A program made the position numbers and the translations under genes. The notes beneath the pieces were generated by a model, which searched no databases, was not told where the DNA came from, and saw only the letters and a list, made by a program, of their open reading frames with translations. 62,530 nucleotides of DNA from Armatimonadota bacterium (GTDB lineage Bacteria; Sysuimicrobiota; Sysuimicrobiia; Sysuimicrobiales; Kaftiobacteriaceae). Location: positions 1 through 62,530 of the forward strand of contig JAVHLZ010000007.1 in assembly GCA_031081675.1 (NCBI GenBank), read 5' to 3'. Within the stretch, counting starts at the first letter, position 1; the number at the start of each line of letters is the position of its first letter. This document shows positions 19,497 through 29,392 of this stretch, in pieces.

Positions 19497-22400
19497 TCAC
19501 TCCTGCCAGACACTGCCGGCGCCCAGCAGCTGTTCGATCTCGGCCTGCAGGTCGGCGGAGGGGTGAACCTGCAGGTCGCGGGCGTTCATCACCACTTCCC
19601 GCCCGCCGGTGATCAGGTGCAGGAACACCGGGGCGGGCCCGCGCCGCCGGCTCAGGACCTCCCGCAGTCGCAGCAGCCCGTCCTCGCCGCACCGGCGGGT
19701 GTCCACCCGGACGTGCAGGGCGGCCGGCCGCGCGGGCTCCGCGCCGTTCCCGTCGGCCTCCGGGACCCCGCCGGACGGGAGCAGGGGCTCCACCTCCTCG
19801 GCCTCCTCCAGGGGCACCACCCGGTCGGCCAGGACCTTGGCCTGCTGCTCGGTCACGTCCACCCGCCCGCGCACCACCACCACCGCGTCCCGCTTGAGCA
19901 CCAGGTGCGCCTGCTCGTAGGTCTTGGGGAAGACGATCACCTCACAGGTGCCGGTGAGATCCTCCAGGGTCACGAAGGCCATGGCCGCGCCGCTGCGCGT
20001 GGTGGTCCGCTTCACGGACGTGATCAGACCGCCCACCGCCACCGCCGTCTTGTCCGGCAGCTCTCCCAGCTGGCTCAGGGCCACCGACGTCCGGGCGGCC
20101 AGCCGGGCGTGGGCGTGCCGGAGGGGGTGATCGGAGATGTACAGGCCGAGCATCTCCTTCTCCATGGCCAGCAGCTCGTCCCGGGAGAACTCGTCCACCG
20201 CCACGGCCTCCGGCTCGGGCCGCGGATCCCCGGCCAGCTCGAACAGCCCCGTCTGCCCCGACGCCCGCGCCCGCTGCACCCGCTGGGCCGCCTCCAGGGT
20301 GGCGTCCAGGGCCTGGAGCATCTGGGCGCGCCCCGCCCCCAGGGAGTCCAGGGCTCCCGCCTTGATCAGGCTCTCCAGCACCCGCTTGTTCACCACCCGG
20401 GGGTCCACCCGCTCCACCAGGTTGGCCAGGGAGGTGAACGGGCCGCCCTGCCGGCGGGCCTGGAGGATGGCCTCCACCGCTCCGGCCCCCACATTTTTGA
20501 TGGCCGTCAGCCCGAACCGGATGGCGTCGGGTCCCACGACGGTGAAGGACTCCCCGGACTCGTTGACGTCGGGGGGCAGGACCCGAATGCCCATGCGCAG
20601 GCACTCGGCCACCGCGGCGGCCACCTTCTCGGTGTTGCCCGCCTCGCTGGTCAGCACCGCCGCCATGTACTCGGCGGGATAGTTGGCCTTGAGGTAGGCG
20701 GTGTAGTAGGCGATGAGCCCGTAGCAGGCGGCGTGGGCCCGGTTGAAGCCGTAGCGGGCGAAGGGCTCAAACTGCTCGAAGATCTGCTCCGCGACCTCGA
20801 GGGGGACTCCCCGCTCCACGCAGCCCGCCAGGAACTTGGCCCGCTGCTGCTGCAGGCGGTCGCGGATCTTCTTGCCGATGGCGTACCGCAGGACGTCCGC
20901 CTCGGCCGGCGTGAACCCGGCCACGGCCTGGGCCACGGCCATGACGTCCTCCTGGTAGACCATCACCCCGTAGGTCTCCCGGAGGACCGGCTCCAGGGAC
21001 GGGTGCAGGTAGGTGATGGGCTCCAGGCCGTGCTTGCGCCGGATGTAGGTGGGGATACTGGCCATGGGGCCGGGGCGGAACAGCGCCACCATGGCCATGA
21101 TGTCCTGGATGGTGGACGGCCGCAGCTCCTTGAGGTACCGGGTCATGCCGGCGCCCTCCAGCTGGAACACGCCCACGGTCTCGCCGGCCGAGAGCAGCTG
21201 GTAGGTGCGGGGGTCGTCCAGGGGGATCCGGGCCAGGTCGATGCGCACGCCCCGGGTGGACTCGATGATCTTCAGGGCGGTGTCCAGGATGGTGAGGTTG
21301 GCCAGCCCCAGAAAGTCCATCTTGAGCAGGCCGATCTTCTCCACCGCCGTCATGTCGTACTGGGTCATCACCAGGTCGCCCCGGGTGGCTTTCTGCAGGG
21401 GCACGTGCTCGATGAGGGGGTCCCGGGAGATGATGAGGCCGGCGGCGTGGGTGCTGGCGTGGCGGGCCACCCCCTCCAGCTTGCGGGCCAGCTCCAGCAG
21501 GCGCCGGACCTGGGGGTTGGCCTCCGCCTGGCGCTGCAGTTCCGGCTCGCTGCGCAGAGCCTCGTCCAGGGTAGCGTTGAACGGGATGAGCTTGGCGATG
21601 CGGTCCACGTCCCCGTAGGACATCCCCATGACCCGCCCCACGTCCCGCACCGCCTGGCGCGCCCCCATGGTGCCGAAGGTGATGATCTGGGCCACATGAT
21701 CGGCCCCGTAGGTGGCGATCACGTAGCGGATGACCTCGTCCCGCCGGCTGTCCATGAAGTCCACGTCGATGTCCGGCAGGGTGTAGCGCTGAGGGTTGAG
21801 GAAGCGCTCGAAGGGCAGCCGGTATTGCAGGGGATCCACGTCGGTCACGCCCAGGGCGTACAGGACCAGGCTGCCCGCCGCTGACCCCCGCACGGTGGTG
21901 AGGATCCCGCGGCTCTTGGCGAACCGGACAAAGTCCTGGACGATCAGGAAGTACGGCGCATATCCCATGCGGGCGATGATGCCCAGTTCGTAGTCCAGGC
22001 GCTGCCGGGCCTCGGGGGTGATCCGGCCGTAGATCCGCCGCAGGCCCTGTTCGCACAGCGCCCGCAGGTACGAGTCGGGAGTCTCCCCCTCCGGAACCGG
22101 GAAGTGGGGCAGCTTCACCTCGCCCAGGTCCAGCTCCACGGACACCCGCTCGGCGATCTCCCGGGTGCTGGCCAGGGCCTCGGGCAGGTCGGCGAACAGG
22201 CGCGCCATCTCCTCCGAGGACTTGAGGTAGAACTCGGGGGTCTGGCCCATGCGGGGCTTGTCGACGGCATCCAGGTTCACGTTCATCTGGATGCACATGA
22301 GGGCGTCCTGGGCGTCGGCGTCCTCCCGCATGACGTAGTGGACGTCGTTGGTGGCCACCAGGGGCAGCCCCAGGTCCCGGGCCAGCTGGCGCATGCCCGC

Positions 22401-22976
22401 AATGTTCTCGCGCTGCTCGGGCAGGCCGTGGTCCTGAACCTCCAGGTAGAAGTTGCCGGGGCCGAAGATGTCCCGGTACTGGGCGGCCAGCTCCCGCGCC
22501 TGGGTCAGGTCGCCCCGCAGGATCGCCTGGGTGATCTCGCCCTTCAGGCAGCCGGACAACCCCACCAGGCCGCGGCTGTGGCGGGCGAGCAGCTCCTTGT
22601 CGATGCGGGGCTTGTAGTAGAACCCGTCCAGGTGGGCCGCGGTGGTCAGGCGGATCAGGTTGCGGTACCCCTCCAGGGTGGTGGCCAGCAGGACCAGGTG
22701 GAAGGTGGTGGCGTCCAGGCGGGGGTCGCGGTCGGTCATGCGCCGGGGGGCCACGTAGGCCTCCACGCCGATGATGGGGGTGATGCCGGCGTCTTTGGCC
22801 CGCAGGTAGAACTCCACGACGCCATACATGGCGCCGTGGTCGGTGATCGCCAGGGCCGGCAGACCCAGCTGCACCGCCCGCGCCACCAGGGAGCTGATGC
22901 GACTGTGTCCGTCCAGCAGGCTGTACTCGGTGTGCAGGTGCAGGTGGACGAAGGGGTCCGCCATCCTGCCGGCCAT
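19497..22976 (-). CDS. dnaE: DNA polymerase III subunit alpha
   Basis: Replicative polymerase, 1159 residues. PHP domain with HLHTEYSLLDG (13-23) and ITDHGAMYG. The polymerase palm has RGSAAGSLVLYALG (363-376) and the catalytic PDIDVDFMDSRRDEV (401-415). C-terminal helix-hairpin-helix and OB-fold (VGGLITSVKRTTTRSGAAMAFVTLEDLTG) follow, then a tau-binding-like tail. This is the DnaE type with no inserted exonuclease. ATG 22976; a second ATG at 22964 is possible. The region upstream is a 9-bp repeat array, so the ribosome binding site lies in or next to repeat DNA. Downstream DUF881 is coupled. Confidence 0.97.
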   Translation of the reverse strand: MAGRMADPFVHLHLHTEYSLLDGHSRISSLVARAVQLGLPALAITDHGAMYGVVEFYLRAKDAGITPIIGVEAYVAPRRMTDRDPRLDATTFHLVLLATTLEGYRNLIRLTTAAHLDGFYYKPRIDKELLARHSRGLVGLSGCLKGEITQAILRGDLTQARELAAQYRDIFGPGNFYLEVQDHGLPEQRENIAGMRQLARDLGLPLVATNDVHYVMREDADAQDALMCIQMNVNLDAVDKPRMGQTPEFYLKSSEEMARLFADLPEALASTREIAERVSVELDLGEVKLPHFPVPEGETPDSYLRALCEQGLRRIYGRITPEARQRLDYELGIIARMGYAPYFLIVQDFVRFAKSRGILTTVRGSAAGSLVLYALGVTDVDPLQYRLPFERFLNPQRYTLPDIDVDFMDSRRDEVIRYVIATYGADHVAQIITFGTMGARQAVRDVGRVMGMSYGDVDRIAKLIPFNATLDEALRSEPELQRQAEANPQVRRLLELARKLEGVARHASTHAAGLIISRDPLIEHVPLQKATRGDLVMTQYDMTAVEKIGLLKMDFLGLANLTILDTALKIIESTRGVRIDLARIPLDDPRTYQLLSAGETVGVFQLEGAGMTRYLKELRPSTIQDIMAMVALFRPGPMASIPTYIRRKHGLEPITYLHPSLEPVLRETYGVMVYQEDVMAVAQAVAGFTPAEADVLRYAIGKKIRDRLQQQRAKFLAGCVERGVPLEVAEQIFEQFEPFARYGFNRAHAACYGLIAYYTAYLKANYPAEYMAAVLTSEAGNTEKVAAAVAECLRMGIRVLPPDVNESGESFTVVGPDAIRFGLTAIKNVGAGAVEAILQARRQGGPFTSLANLVERVDPRVVNKRVLESLIKAGALDSLGAGRAQMLQALDATLEAAQRVQRARASGQTGLFELAGDPRPEPEAVAVDEFSRDELLAMEKEMLGLYISDHPLRHAHARLAARTSVALSQLGELPDKTAVAVGGLITSVKRTTTRSGAAMAFVTLEDLTGTCEVIVFPKTYEQAHLVLKRDAVVVVRGRVDVTEQQAKVLADRVVPLEEAEEVEPLLPSGGVPEADGNGAEPARPAALHVRVDTRRCGEDGLLRLREVLSRRRGPAPVFLHLITGGREVVMNARDLQVHPSADLQAEIEQLLGAGSVWQE

Positions 22977-22981
22977 TGTAA

Positions 22982-23086
22982 CTCAATCTACTCGATCTAC
23001 TCAATCTACGCGATCTCCGCGATCTGCGCGATCTGCGCAATCGGATTGAGCAGATTGCGTAGATTGAGGAGATTGCGCAGATTGAG
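22982..23086 (-). repeat. 9-bp tandem repeat array in inverted-repeat arrangement (copy 1)
   Basis: Seven forward units of CKCRATCTN type (for example CTCAATCTA, CGCGATCTG) run without a slip from 22982 to 23044. Five units in the opposite orientation (ATTGAGCAG, ATTGCGTAG and so on) follow to 23086. The centre CAATCGGATTG is a perfect palindrome. The whole block could fold into one long hairpin. It occupies the dnaE 5' leader and extends into the aminotransferase reading frame. Confidence 0.9.
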
Positions 23087-24395
23087 ACACCTCCAGCACG
23101 CACTCCTCCAGCACGTCCAGGGCCTGGTCCAGCAGGTCGTCGGGAATGACCAGCGGCGTCAGGATGCGGATCACGTTGTTGTACAGCCCCGCCCGCAGCA
23201 CCAGGACGCCGCGGGAGGCGGCGCGGCGGGTCACCTCAAGGGTTTCCCGCGGGGCCGGCTCGCGGGTGGCGCGATCCCGCACCAGCTCCATGGCCACCAT
23301 CGCGCCCAGCCCCCGCACGTCGCCCACCAGGGGCACCCGGGCGGCCAGGGCGCGGAACCGCTCCAGCATCCGCGCGCCCAGGGCGGCGGCGCGGTCGGTC
23401 AGGCGCTGCGCTTCCATCACCTCCAGGACCGCCAGCGCCGCGGCGCACGCCACGGGGTTGCCCACATAGGTGCCGCCCAGGGACCCTTCCGGCAGCGCGT
23501 CCATGATCTCCCGCGCGCCCACCACCGCCGAGAGGGGCAGGCCCGCCGCCAGGGACTTGGCGACCGTCATCAGGTCGGGCTCCACCCCCCAGTGCTCGAT
23601 GGCGAACATCCGCCCGGTGCGGCCGAACCCGGTCTGGATCTCGTCCACGATGAGCAGGATGCCGTGGCGGTCGGCCAGGGCCCGCAGCTGGGGGAAGAAG
23701 TCGGGAGGGGGGACCACGAATCCGCCCTCGCCCAGGACCGGCTCCACCACGAAGGCCGCCACCCGGTCGGCCTGCACGTGGGCGGTGAACAGGTCCTCCA
23801 GGCGCCGCAGGACCGTGCGGGTGGCGTCGGGGAGGCGGTAGGGGTCGGGATACGGCACCCGGTAGACCTCGGGCATGAACGGGCCGAAGTTGCGCTTGTA
23901 GGGATCGATCTTGCTGGTCAGGGACAGGCTCATGTAGGTGCGGCCGTGGAACGCTCCCTCAAACGCCACCAGGGCGGGCCGCCCGGTGACGGCGCGGGCG
24001 ATCTTGACGGCGTTTTCCACCGCCTCGGTGCCCGAGTTGAGCAGCAGGGCCTTCTTGGGCCGCGGGCCCGGGGCCAGCTGGCACAGGCGGCGGCACAGCC
24101 GGATGTAGCCCTCGTAGGGAGCCACGCTGAAGTCGGTGTGGGTGAACCTGCCAACCTGCTCCACCACCGCGGCGACCACCGCGGGGTGGGAGTGGCCCAC
24201 GTTCATGCATCCCACCCCGCCGGCCAGGTCGATGAAGGTGTGCCCGTCCAGGTCCTGCAGGATCGCGCCCTCGGCCCGCGCGACGACGGCAGGCAGGTGG
24301 ATGCCGATGGCGCGGGCGACCCACCGGTCCTTCTCCTCCAGCCAGGCGGCCGACTGCGGGCCGGGCAGCGTGTCATGCGGGGACGCGCGCGTCAT
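23001..24395 (-). CDS. Class III aminotransferase (4-aminobutyrate aminotransferase-like)
   Basis: PLP enzyme of the acetylornithine/GABA/ornithine aminotransferase family, 464 residues. Motifs: NSGTEAVENAVKIAR, the aromatic loop FEGAFHGRTYMSLSLT, VVEPVLGEGG, the cofactor aspartate in LIVDEIQTGFGRTG, and the Schiff-base lysine in VAKSLAAGLPLSAVVGA. ATG 24395 has GGGAGGA seven bases upstream. The last 28 or so residues (from SQSAQSPQS to ADRGDRVD) are encoded by the 9-bp repeat array, so the natural C-terminus has been replaced or lengthened by repeat translation. GABA is the likeliest amine, but substrate choice is inferred. Confidence 0.88.
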   Translation of the reverse strand: MTRASPHDTLPGPQSAAWLEEKDRWVARAIGIHLPAVVARAEGAILQDLDGHTFIDLAGGVGCMNVGHSHPAVVAAVVEQVGRFTHTDFSVAPYEGYIRLCRRLCQLAPGPRPKKALLLNSGTEAVENAVKIARAVTGRPALVAFEGAFHGRTYMSLSLTSKIDPYKRNFGPFMPEVYRVPYPDPYRLPDATRTVLRRLEDLFTAHVQADRVAAFVVEPVLGEGGFVVPPPDFFPQLRALADRHGILLIVDEIQTGFGRTGRMFAIEHWGVEPDLMTVAKSLAAGLPLSAVVGAREIMDALPEGSLGGTYVGNPVACAAALAVLEVMEAQRLTDRAAALGARMLERFRALAARVPLVGDVRGLGAMVAMELVRDRATREPAPRETLEVTRRAASRGVLVLRAGLYNNVIRILTPLVIPDDLLDQALDVLEECVLEVSQSAQSPQSTQSAQSDCADRADRGDRVD

Positions 24396-24474
24396 GGGTT
24401 CCTCCCGGGACTGGTGTGACGTCGGAGGGACGAAGGAAGTAAGGAAGAGGGGATTCGCCAACCCCGGTGGCAGC

Positions 24475-24516
24475 TTTCCCCCTCTTCCCTCTTCCCTCTT
24501 CCTTCTTCCTTCCTCA
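24475..24516 (-). repeat. CTCTTCC-type pyrimidine tandem repeat (copy A)
   Basis: Imperfect tandem CTCTTCC/TTCTTCC heptamers between the TrmA-like gene and the aminotransferase. On the minus-strand transcript it is a purine tract of GGAAGAG units. Similar tracts occur at 36390-36430 and 61037-61089. Confidence 0.75.
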
Positions 24517-26007
24517 CTCACGCCTCAGGGCCACCACGGCGTGGATGCGGCTGGTCTGGGGCAGCAGGTCCACCGGCTGGACCTCCACCGGCACGAACCC
24601 GCACTGCCGGGCCGCCGCCACGTCCCGGGCCAGCAGGGTCAGCGAGTGGCTGGCGCAGGCCAGGCGGCGGGCGCCGGCCCGGGCCGCCTCGGCGAAGACC
24701 TCCGGCGCCGTGGGCTCGCCGCGGGCCGTGGCCACCACGGCATCCACCGCCTCCCCCCGCTCCCGGAGCTTGCGCAGGACGCCGGCGGGCGATCGCGTGT
24801 AGAAGACGCAGTTGCGGATGCCGTTGAGGTCGGCGTTCTCCCACGCCCGGTGCATCGCGTCGCGGTCCGGGGCCACCCCCACCGCCCGGGACGCCCGGGA
24901 GGACAGCGCCAGCGGCACCAGCCCCTCCTCGCAGGCGACGTCCACCACAACCCCGGCGCCGGCGACCGCCCGGCCGATGGCCTCCAGGTAGAGGGGCACC
25001 GCCCGCGGGTTGGGAGGCACGGCGGCGGTGGCGTACAGGCGCAGGCGCAGGCCGGCGATCACGTCCTCGATGTAGGGGCGGCCCCACAGCAGCCGCACCG
25101 ACCCCAGCATCTCGGGCGTCCGCGCGGGCTGCACCGACAGCTGCACGGACACCAGGCCGGGCACGCGGCCCACCAGGGCGCGCACCAGCGCCATCCGGTC
25201 GGGCACCTCTCGGGTGGCGCACAGGATGACCATGACCTCGCCGGTGTGGAACCCCACCTGTCCCACCACCCCGCGGACCAGCCCCGCGCCGGTGGTCCGG
25301 TCGTACACCGGCCACCCCAGAACGGCCACCGCGTCGCGCACGGCGTGGAGCAGCCGGACGTTGACCTCGGGCTGGATGGGGCACTCCTGGACGTTGATCA
25401 CCCGCAACTCCCCCGCGCGGGCGTAGTAGCCGGCCACCACCCGGTCGCGGCGCAGGCCGACGGCGGCCTGCACCCGCTGGCGGTACGCCCACGGATCGGC
25501 GCCCACGGCCTCGCGGACCACGGCTCCCGTGCCGTCCAGGACCGGGCGCAACGCCTCCCTGACCAGGGCCGTCTTGTAGGCCAGCTGGGCCGGGTACGCG
25601 GCGTGCTGCCACTGGCAGCCTCCACAGGCGCCGAAGTGCCGGCAGCGGGGTGGGATGCTGTCGGCCGACCGGCGCACCAGCGCCACGATCGTCCCCTCCG
25701 CCCGCCGCCCGGCGCGGGTGATCTCCACCACGGCTTCTTCCCCGGGCAGGGCGAAGGGCACGGCCACCCGCCGGGCGCCCACCGCCCCCACCCCGTCGCC
25801 CTCGAGGTTCACGCTCTGGACGGCGACGGTGACCTTCATGCCCACCCGCAGGGTCGCCGGAGCACGCGGGCGGGGGGCAGGCCGCCCCCGCCCCGGAGGG
25901 ATGCGCCCGGGCGCGGCGGGCGCTCCGCGGTCGCGCCGCGTCGCGCGTTCCCGCATCGCCGCGCCCTGCCTGTCCCGCGCTCCCGGGTGGCCGCGCTCTT
26001 CCCTCAT
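24514..26007 (-). CDS. TrmA/RlmD-family protein with degenerate catalytic motifs
   Basis: Architecture of an RNA uracil-5 methyltransferase, 497 residues. An Arg-rich N-terminal tail of about 55 residues is followed by a TRAM domain and iron-sulfur ligands Cys122, Cys128, Cys131 and Cys209. The C-terminal Rossmann domain is unusual. The FxQxN region reads AAVPPNP, the SAM loop is DVACEEG instead of DLYCGxG, the DPPRxG motif is ATARGE (425-430), the SCNP catalytic loop is ACASH (450-454), and the general-base Glu in PHTxHxE is replaced (PQTSRIH). A cysteine (451) remains. It may bind RNA without methylating, or catalyse something else. The ATG overlaps the gatB stop (ATGA). Confidence 0.8.
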   Translation of the reverse strand: MREERGHPGARDRQGAAMRERATRRDRGAPAAPGRIPPGRGRPAPRPRAPATLRVGMKVTVAVQSVNLEGDGVGAVGARRVAVPFALPGEEAVVEITRAGRRAEGTIVALVRRSADSIPPRCRHFGACGGCQWQHAAYPAQLAYKTALVREALRPVLDGTGAVVREAVGADPWAYRQRVQAAVGLRRDRVVAGYYARAGELRVINVQECPIQPEVNVRLLHAVRDAVAVLGWPVYDRTTGAGLVRGVVGQVGFHTGEVMVILCATREVPDRMALVRALVGRVPGLVSVQLSVQPARTPEMLGSVRLLWGRPYIEDVIAGLRLRLYATAAVPPNPRAVPLYLEAIGRAVAGAGVVVDVACEEGLVPLALSSRASRAVGVAPDRDAMHRAWENADLNGIRNCVFYTRSPAGVLRKLRERGEAVDAVVATARGEPTAPEVFAEAARAGARRLACASHSLTLLARDVAAARQCGFVPVEVQPVDLLPQTSRIHAVVALRRE

Positions 26008-27467
26008 GCCCCCAGCCGCTCCCGCAGCAGCCGGTTCACCAGCTCGGGGTTGGCCCGCCCGCGGGTGCGGCGCATCACCTGGCCCACCAGGAACGTGAGC
26101 GCCTGGACCTTGCCGGCGCGGTACTCGGATGCCGCCCCCGGGTGCTCGGCCAGGACCTGGTCCACCACGGCCGCCAGGGCGGCCTCGTCGCTGATCTGCA
26201 CCAGCCCGCGCTCCTCCACCACCGCCCGGGGGCGGGCGCCCCGCAGGACGTCGGGCAGGATCTCCTTGGCGATGCGGCCGCTGATGGTCCCCGCCTCGAT
26301 GAGGGACAGCATCTCGGCGAGGTGGTCCGGCGTCACCGGCAGCTCGTCCAGCTCCACACCCTCGGCGTGGCAGAAGGCGGCCACGTCCCCCGTCAGCCAG
26401 TTGCACACCACCTTGGGCTGAGGATACAGCCGCACCGTCTCCTCGAAGAACCGGGCCAGGGCGGCCGACGACGTCAGCAGGTCGGCGTCGTACTCGGACA
26501 GGCCGAAGGTCTCCACGTAGCGCCGGCGCCGGGCGTCGGGCAGCTCGGGCAGCGTGGCCCGGATCTCCTCCAGCCAGCGGGCGTCCACCACGATGGGGAC
26601 AAGGTCGGGTTCGGGGAAGTACCGGTAGTCCTGGGCCTCCTCCTTGGCCCGGGAGGCGAAGGTGACCTCCCGCCGCTCATCCCAGTGCCGGGTCTCCTGC
26701 TCCACCGCCTCCCCCCGCTCCAGCAGCGCCCGCTGGCGGTCCACCTCGTAGGTCAGGGCCCGCTCCACCGCCCGCAGGGAGTTCATGTTCTTGACCTCGG
26801 TGCGCGTGCCCAGGGCGTCCCCGGGGCGGCGCAGCGACACGTTGGCGTCGCAGCGCAGGCTGCCTTCCTCCATCCGTCCGGTGCTGACCTCCAGGGCCTG
26901 CAGGACCGCCCGCAACCGGCTGAGAAACACCCGGGCCTCCTGGGGGGAGCGCAGGTCGGGCTCGGTGACGATCTCCATCAGGGGCACGCCGCTGCGGTTG
27001 TAGTCCACCAGGCTGTGGGTCACGCGCCCGTCCCGCACGGCGTGCACCAGCCGCCCCGTGTCCTCCTCCAGGTGGACCCGCCGGATACCGATGGCCCGCC
27101 GGCCGTCGGGGGTGGGGATCTCCAGGACGCCGTCGGTGGCCAGGGGCGGGTGGACTTTGTAGCGGTACTGGGTGATCTGGTAGTTCTTGGGCAGGTCGGG
27201 ATAGTAGTAGTTCTTGCGGTGGAACTGGCTGGCGGGGTGGACGGTGCAGTTCAGCGCCACCGCCGTTCGCAGCCCGAGCTCCACTGCCCGGCGGTTGATC
27301 ACCGGCAGCGAGCCCGGCAGTCCCAGGCACACGGGGCAGGTCAGGGTGTTGGGAGGCGCCCCGAAGGCCACCGGGCACGCACAGAACATCTTGGTGCGGG
27401 TCAGCATCTGGACGTGAATCTCCAGCCCGATGACCACCTCGTAGCCCACCGCCACGCCCCGCGCCAC
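26004..27467 (-). CDS. gatB: Aspartyl/glutamyl-tRNA amidotransferase subunit B
   Basis: Kinase/tRNA-binding subunit of GatCAB, which converts Glu-tRNA-Gln and Asp-tRNA-Asn to the amides. Motifs: [12 protein letters not shown], zinc ligands in FCACPVAFG and [39 protein letters not shown] and [13 protein letters not shown]. The C-terminal helical and YqeY-like tail domains are present. 487 residues, normal length. GTG at 27467 with AGGAGG about 9 bp upstream, in the end of gatA. Gene order gatC-gatA-gatB is an intact operon. Confidence 0.97.
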   Translation of the reverse strand: MARGVAVGYEVVIGLEIHVQMLTRTKMFCACPVAFGAPPNTLTCPVCLGLPGSLPVINRRAVELGLRTAVALNCTVHPASQFHRKNYYYPDLPKNYQITQYRYKVHPPLATDGVLEIPTPDGRRAIGIRRVHLEEDTGRLVHAVRDGRVTHSLVDYNRSGVPLMEIVTEPDLRSPQEARVFLSRLRAVLQALEVSTGRMEEGSLRCDANVSLRRPGDALGTRTEVKNMNSLRAVERALTYEVDRQRALLERGEAVEQETRHWDERREVTFASRAKEEAQDYRYFPEPDLVPIVVDARWLEEIRATLPELPDARRRRYVETFGLSEYDADLLTSSAALARFFEETVRLYPQPKVVCNWLTGDVAAFCHAEGVELDELPVTPDHLAEMLSLIEAGTISGRIAKEILPDVLRGARPRAVVEERGLVQISDEAALAAVVDQVLAEHPGAASEYRAGKVQALTFLVGQVMRRTRGRANPELVNRLLRERLGA

Positions 27468-27470
27468 CGC

Positions 27471-28979
27471 CTAGGCCCCTCCTCCCCGCAGCGTCTCCAC
27501 CAGGGGCGGCCGCCGCCGGTGCCAGTCGGTGGCCTGCTCGTAGGCCCGGGCCACCTTCAGGACCGTGGCCTCGTCAAACGGCCGCCCGATCAGCTGCAGG
27601 CCCACGGGCAGCTCGGCGCCCCCGGCGTCGGGGCGCGCGAACCCGCAGGGCACCGAGATCCCCGGCAATCCCGCCAGATTCACGGGGATCGTGTAGACGT
27701 CGGCCAGGTACATCTGCAGGGGATCCTCCACCCGCTCGCCCAGGCGGAACGCCACCGTCGGCGACACCGGCATCAGGACCAGGTCCACGGCGTCCAGCAC
27801 CCGGGCGAAGTCCCGCCGGATCAGGGTCCGCACCCGCTGGGCCTTCAGGAAGAACCCTTCGTAGTATCCCGCCGACAGGGCGTAGGTGCCCAGCATGATC
27901 CGCCGCTTCACCTCGGCCCCGAACCCCTCCCGCCGGGTGCGGGCGTACATGGTGTCGGGGTCGGGTCCCGGGACCCGCAGGCCGTACTGCACGCCGTCGT
28001 AGCGCGCCAGGTTGGCGCTGGCCTCGGAGGTGGCCAGAAGGTAGTAGGTCGGCAGGGCGTAGTCCAGCGTGGGCAGGGAGACCTCCTCCACCACCGCCCC
28101 CAGGCCCTCCAGGACCGCCGCCGCCGCCAGGACAGTGTCCCGCACCCCCGGCTGGATGCCCGCCCCGAACGCCTCCCGGACCAGTCCCAGGCGGATGCCC
28201 CGGATCTCACCTTCCAGGGCTGCCCGGTAGTCGGGAACGTCCCGGGGGACCGACGTGGAGTCGCGGGGATCCCACCCGGCGATCACCTGGAGAAGGAGGG
28301 CCGCATCGCCCACGGTGCGGGTCATGGGACCGATCTGGTCCAGAGACGACGCGAACGCCACCAGGCCGTAGCGGGAGACCCGGCCGTAGGTGGGCTTGAG
28401 GCCCACGGTGCCGGTCAGCCCGGCGGGCTGGCGGATCGACCCGCCGGTGTCGGTGCCCAGGGCCAGAGGCGCCAGCCCCGCGGCCACGGCCGCCGCCGAC
28501 CCTCCGCTGCTGCCTCCGGGGACCCGCTCCAGGTCCCAGGGGTTGCGGGTCGGCCCGAACGCCGAGTTCTCGGTGGACGAGCCCATGGCGAACTCGTCCA
28601 GGTTGGTCTTGCCCAGGACGATGGCGCCGGCTCTGCGCAGCCGCTCGATCACGGTGGCGTCGTACGGCGGCACCCACCCCGCCAGGATCCGGGATCCGGC
28701 GGTGGTGGGCATCCCGGCGGTGCAGATGATGTCCTTGACGGCCACCGGCAGCCCGGCCAGGGGCGGGAGATCCTCGCCGCGGGCATAGCGATCGTCCCAC
28801 TCCCGCGCCGCCCGCAGCGCGCCGTCGGCGTCGACGTGCAGGAAGGCGTGCAGGAGGCCGTCCAGGCGCTGGATCCGGTCCAGGCACGCCCGGACCAGCT
28901 CGCTGGGGGCCATCTCGCCCCGGCGCAGATCTCTCAGCAGGTCGGTGGCGGGGGCGTCGATCAGGGCTGCGGCTCCCAC
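27471..28979 (-). CDS. gatA: Aspartyl/glutamyl-tRNA amidotransferase subunit A
   Basis: Glutaminase of the amidase-signature family that supplies ammonia to GatB. The Ser-cisSer-Lys triad is visible: Lys in AVKDII, the two serines in [14 protein letters not shown] and [12 protein letters not shown]. 502 residues. The GTG start at 28979 overlaps the end of gatC by 19 bp; no later ATG preserves the N-terminal helix, so this start is preferred. Presence of gatCAB suggests that glutaminyl- and/or asparaginyl-tRNA are made by transamidation here. Confidence 0.96.
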   Translation of the reverse strand: MGAAALIDAPATDLLRDLRRGEMAPSELVRACLDRIQRLDGLLHAFLHVDADGALRAAREWDDRYARGEDLPPLAGLPVAVKDIICTAGMPTTAGSRILAGWVPPYDATVIERLRRAGAIVLGKTNLDEFAMGSSTENSAFGPTRNPWDLERVPGGSSGGSAAAVAAGLAPLALGTDTGGSIRQPAGLTGTVGLKPTYGRVSRYGLVAFASSLDQIGPMTRTVGDAALLLQVIAGWDPRDSTSVPRDVPDYRAALEGEIRGIRLGLVREAFGAGIQPGVRDTVLAAAAVLEGLGAVVEEVSLPTLDYALPTYYLLATSEASANLARYDGVQYGLRVPGPDPDTMYARTRREGFGAEVKRRIMLGTYALSAGYYEGFFLKAQRVRTLIRRDFARVLDAVDLVLMPVSPTVAFRLGERVEDPLQMYLADVYTIPVNLAGLPGISVPCGFARPDAGGAELPVGLQLIGRPFDEATVLKVARAYEQATDWHRRRPPLVETLRGGGA

Positions 28980-29263
28980 TCCAGGATGGGGGGGACCTTG
29001 AAGAACCCGTCCTCGTGCTCCGGCGCCGACGCCAGGACGACCTCCCGGGGCAGCGGCGTGCCGGGGACGTCGTCCCGGAACACGTTGCTCATCTCCACCA
29101 CGTGGGACGTCGGCTCCACGCCCTCGGTGTCCAGCCGGTCCAGGCGGGCGAAGTACTCCAGGATGTGGCTGAGCTGCCGGGCCAGGCGCGCCCGTTCGTC
29201 CGCGGTCAGCTCCAGGCGCGCCAGCCGCGCCACGTGGTCCACCACCGAGGGGTCAATGGCCAT
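28961..29263 (-). CDS. gatC: Aspartyl/glutamyl-tRNA amidotransferase subunit C
   Basis: Small scaffold subunit of GatCAB, 100 residues. Family features: [47 protein letters not shown]-type helical N-terminus (quoted here only as a pattern of alternating Leu/Ala/Arg), the conserved R-D-D-V and the C-terminal GFFKVPPIL, which wraps around GatA. First gene of the gat operon. The leader upstream holds a 9-bp repeat array (29306-29381). Confidence 0.94.
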   Translation of the reverse strand: MAIDPSVVDHVARLARLELTADERARLARQLSHILEYFARLDRLDTEGVEPTSHVVEMSNVFRDDVPGTPLPREVVLASAPEHEDGFFKVPPILEWEPQP

Positions 29264-29305
29264 GCGGACTCACCCGGGGAACATCCTAACACAGGAGGGG
29301 AGGAA

Positions 29306-29381
29306 CTCAATCTACCCGATCTCCTCAATCTACCCGATCTCCTCAATCGGCCCGATCGGGGGGAGTGGGGAGATTGGGGAG
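29306..29381 (-). repeat. 9-bp tandem repeat array (copy 2)
   Basis: Six contiguous 9-mers (CTCAATCTA, CCCGATCTC, CTCAATCTA, CCCGATCTC, CTCAATCGG, CCCGATCGG) run from 29306 to 29359. Degenerate units in the opposite orientation (AGTGGGGAG, ATTGGGGAG) follow to 29381. It has the same design as copy 1, with C replacing G/T at the second position in half of the units. It fills the gap between gatC and the gene at 29393. Confidence 0.85.
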
Positions 29382-29392
29382 AGGGCGCAGCC

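Noticed and set aside
22982-23086. CRISPR array
   Set aside because: The repeats are 9 bp, directly abutting, with no unique spacers, and reverse orientation in the middle. No cas genes are in the window.
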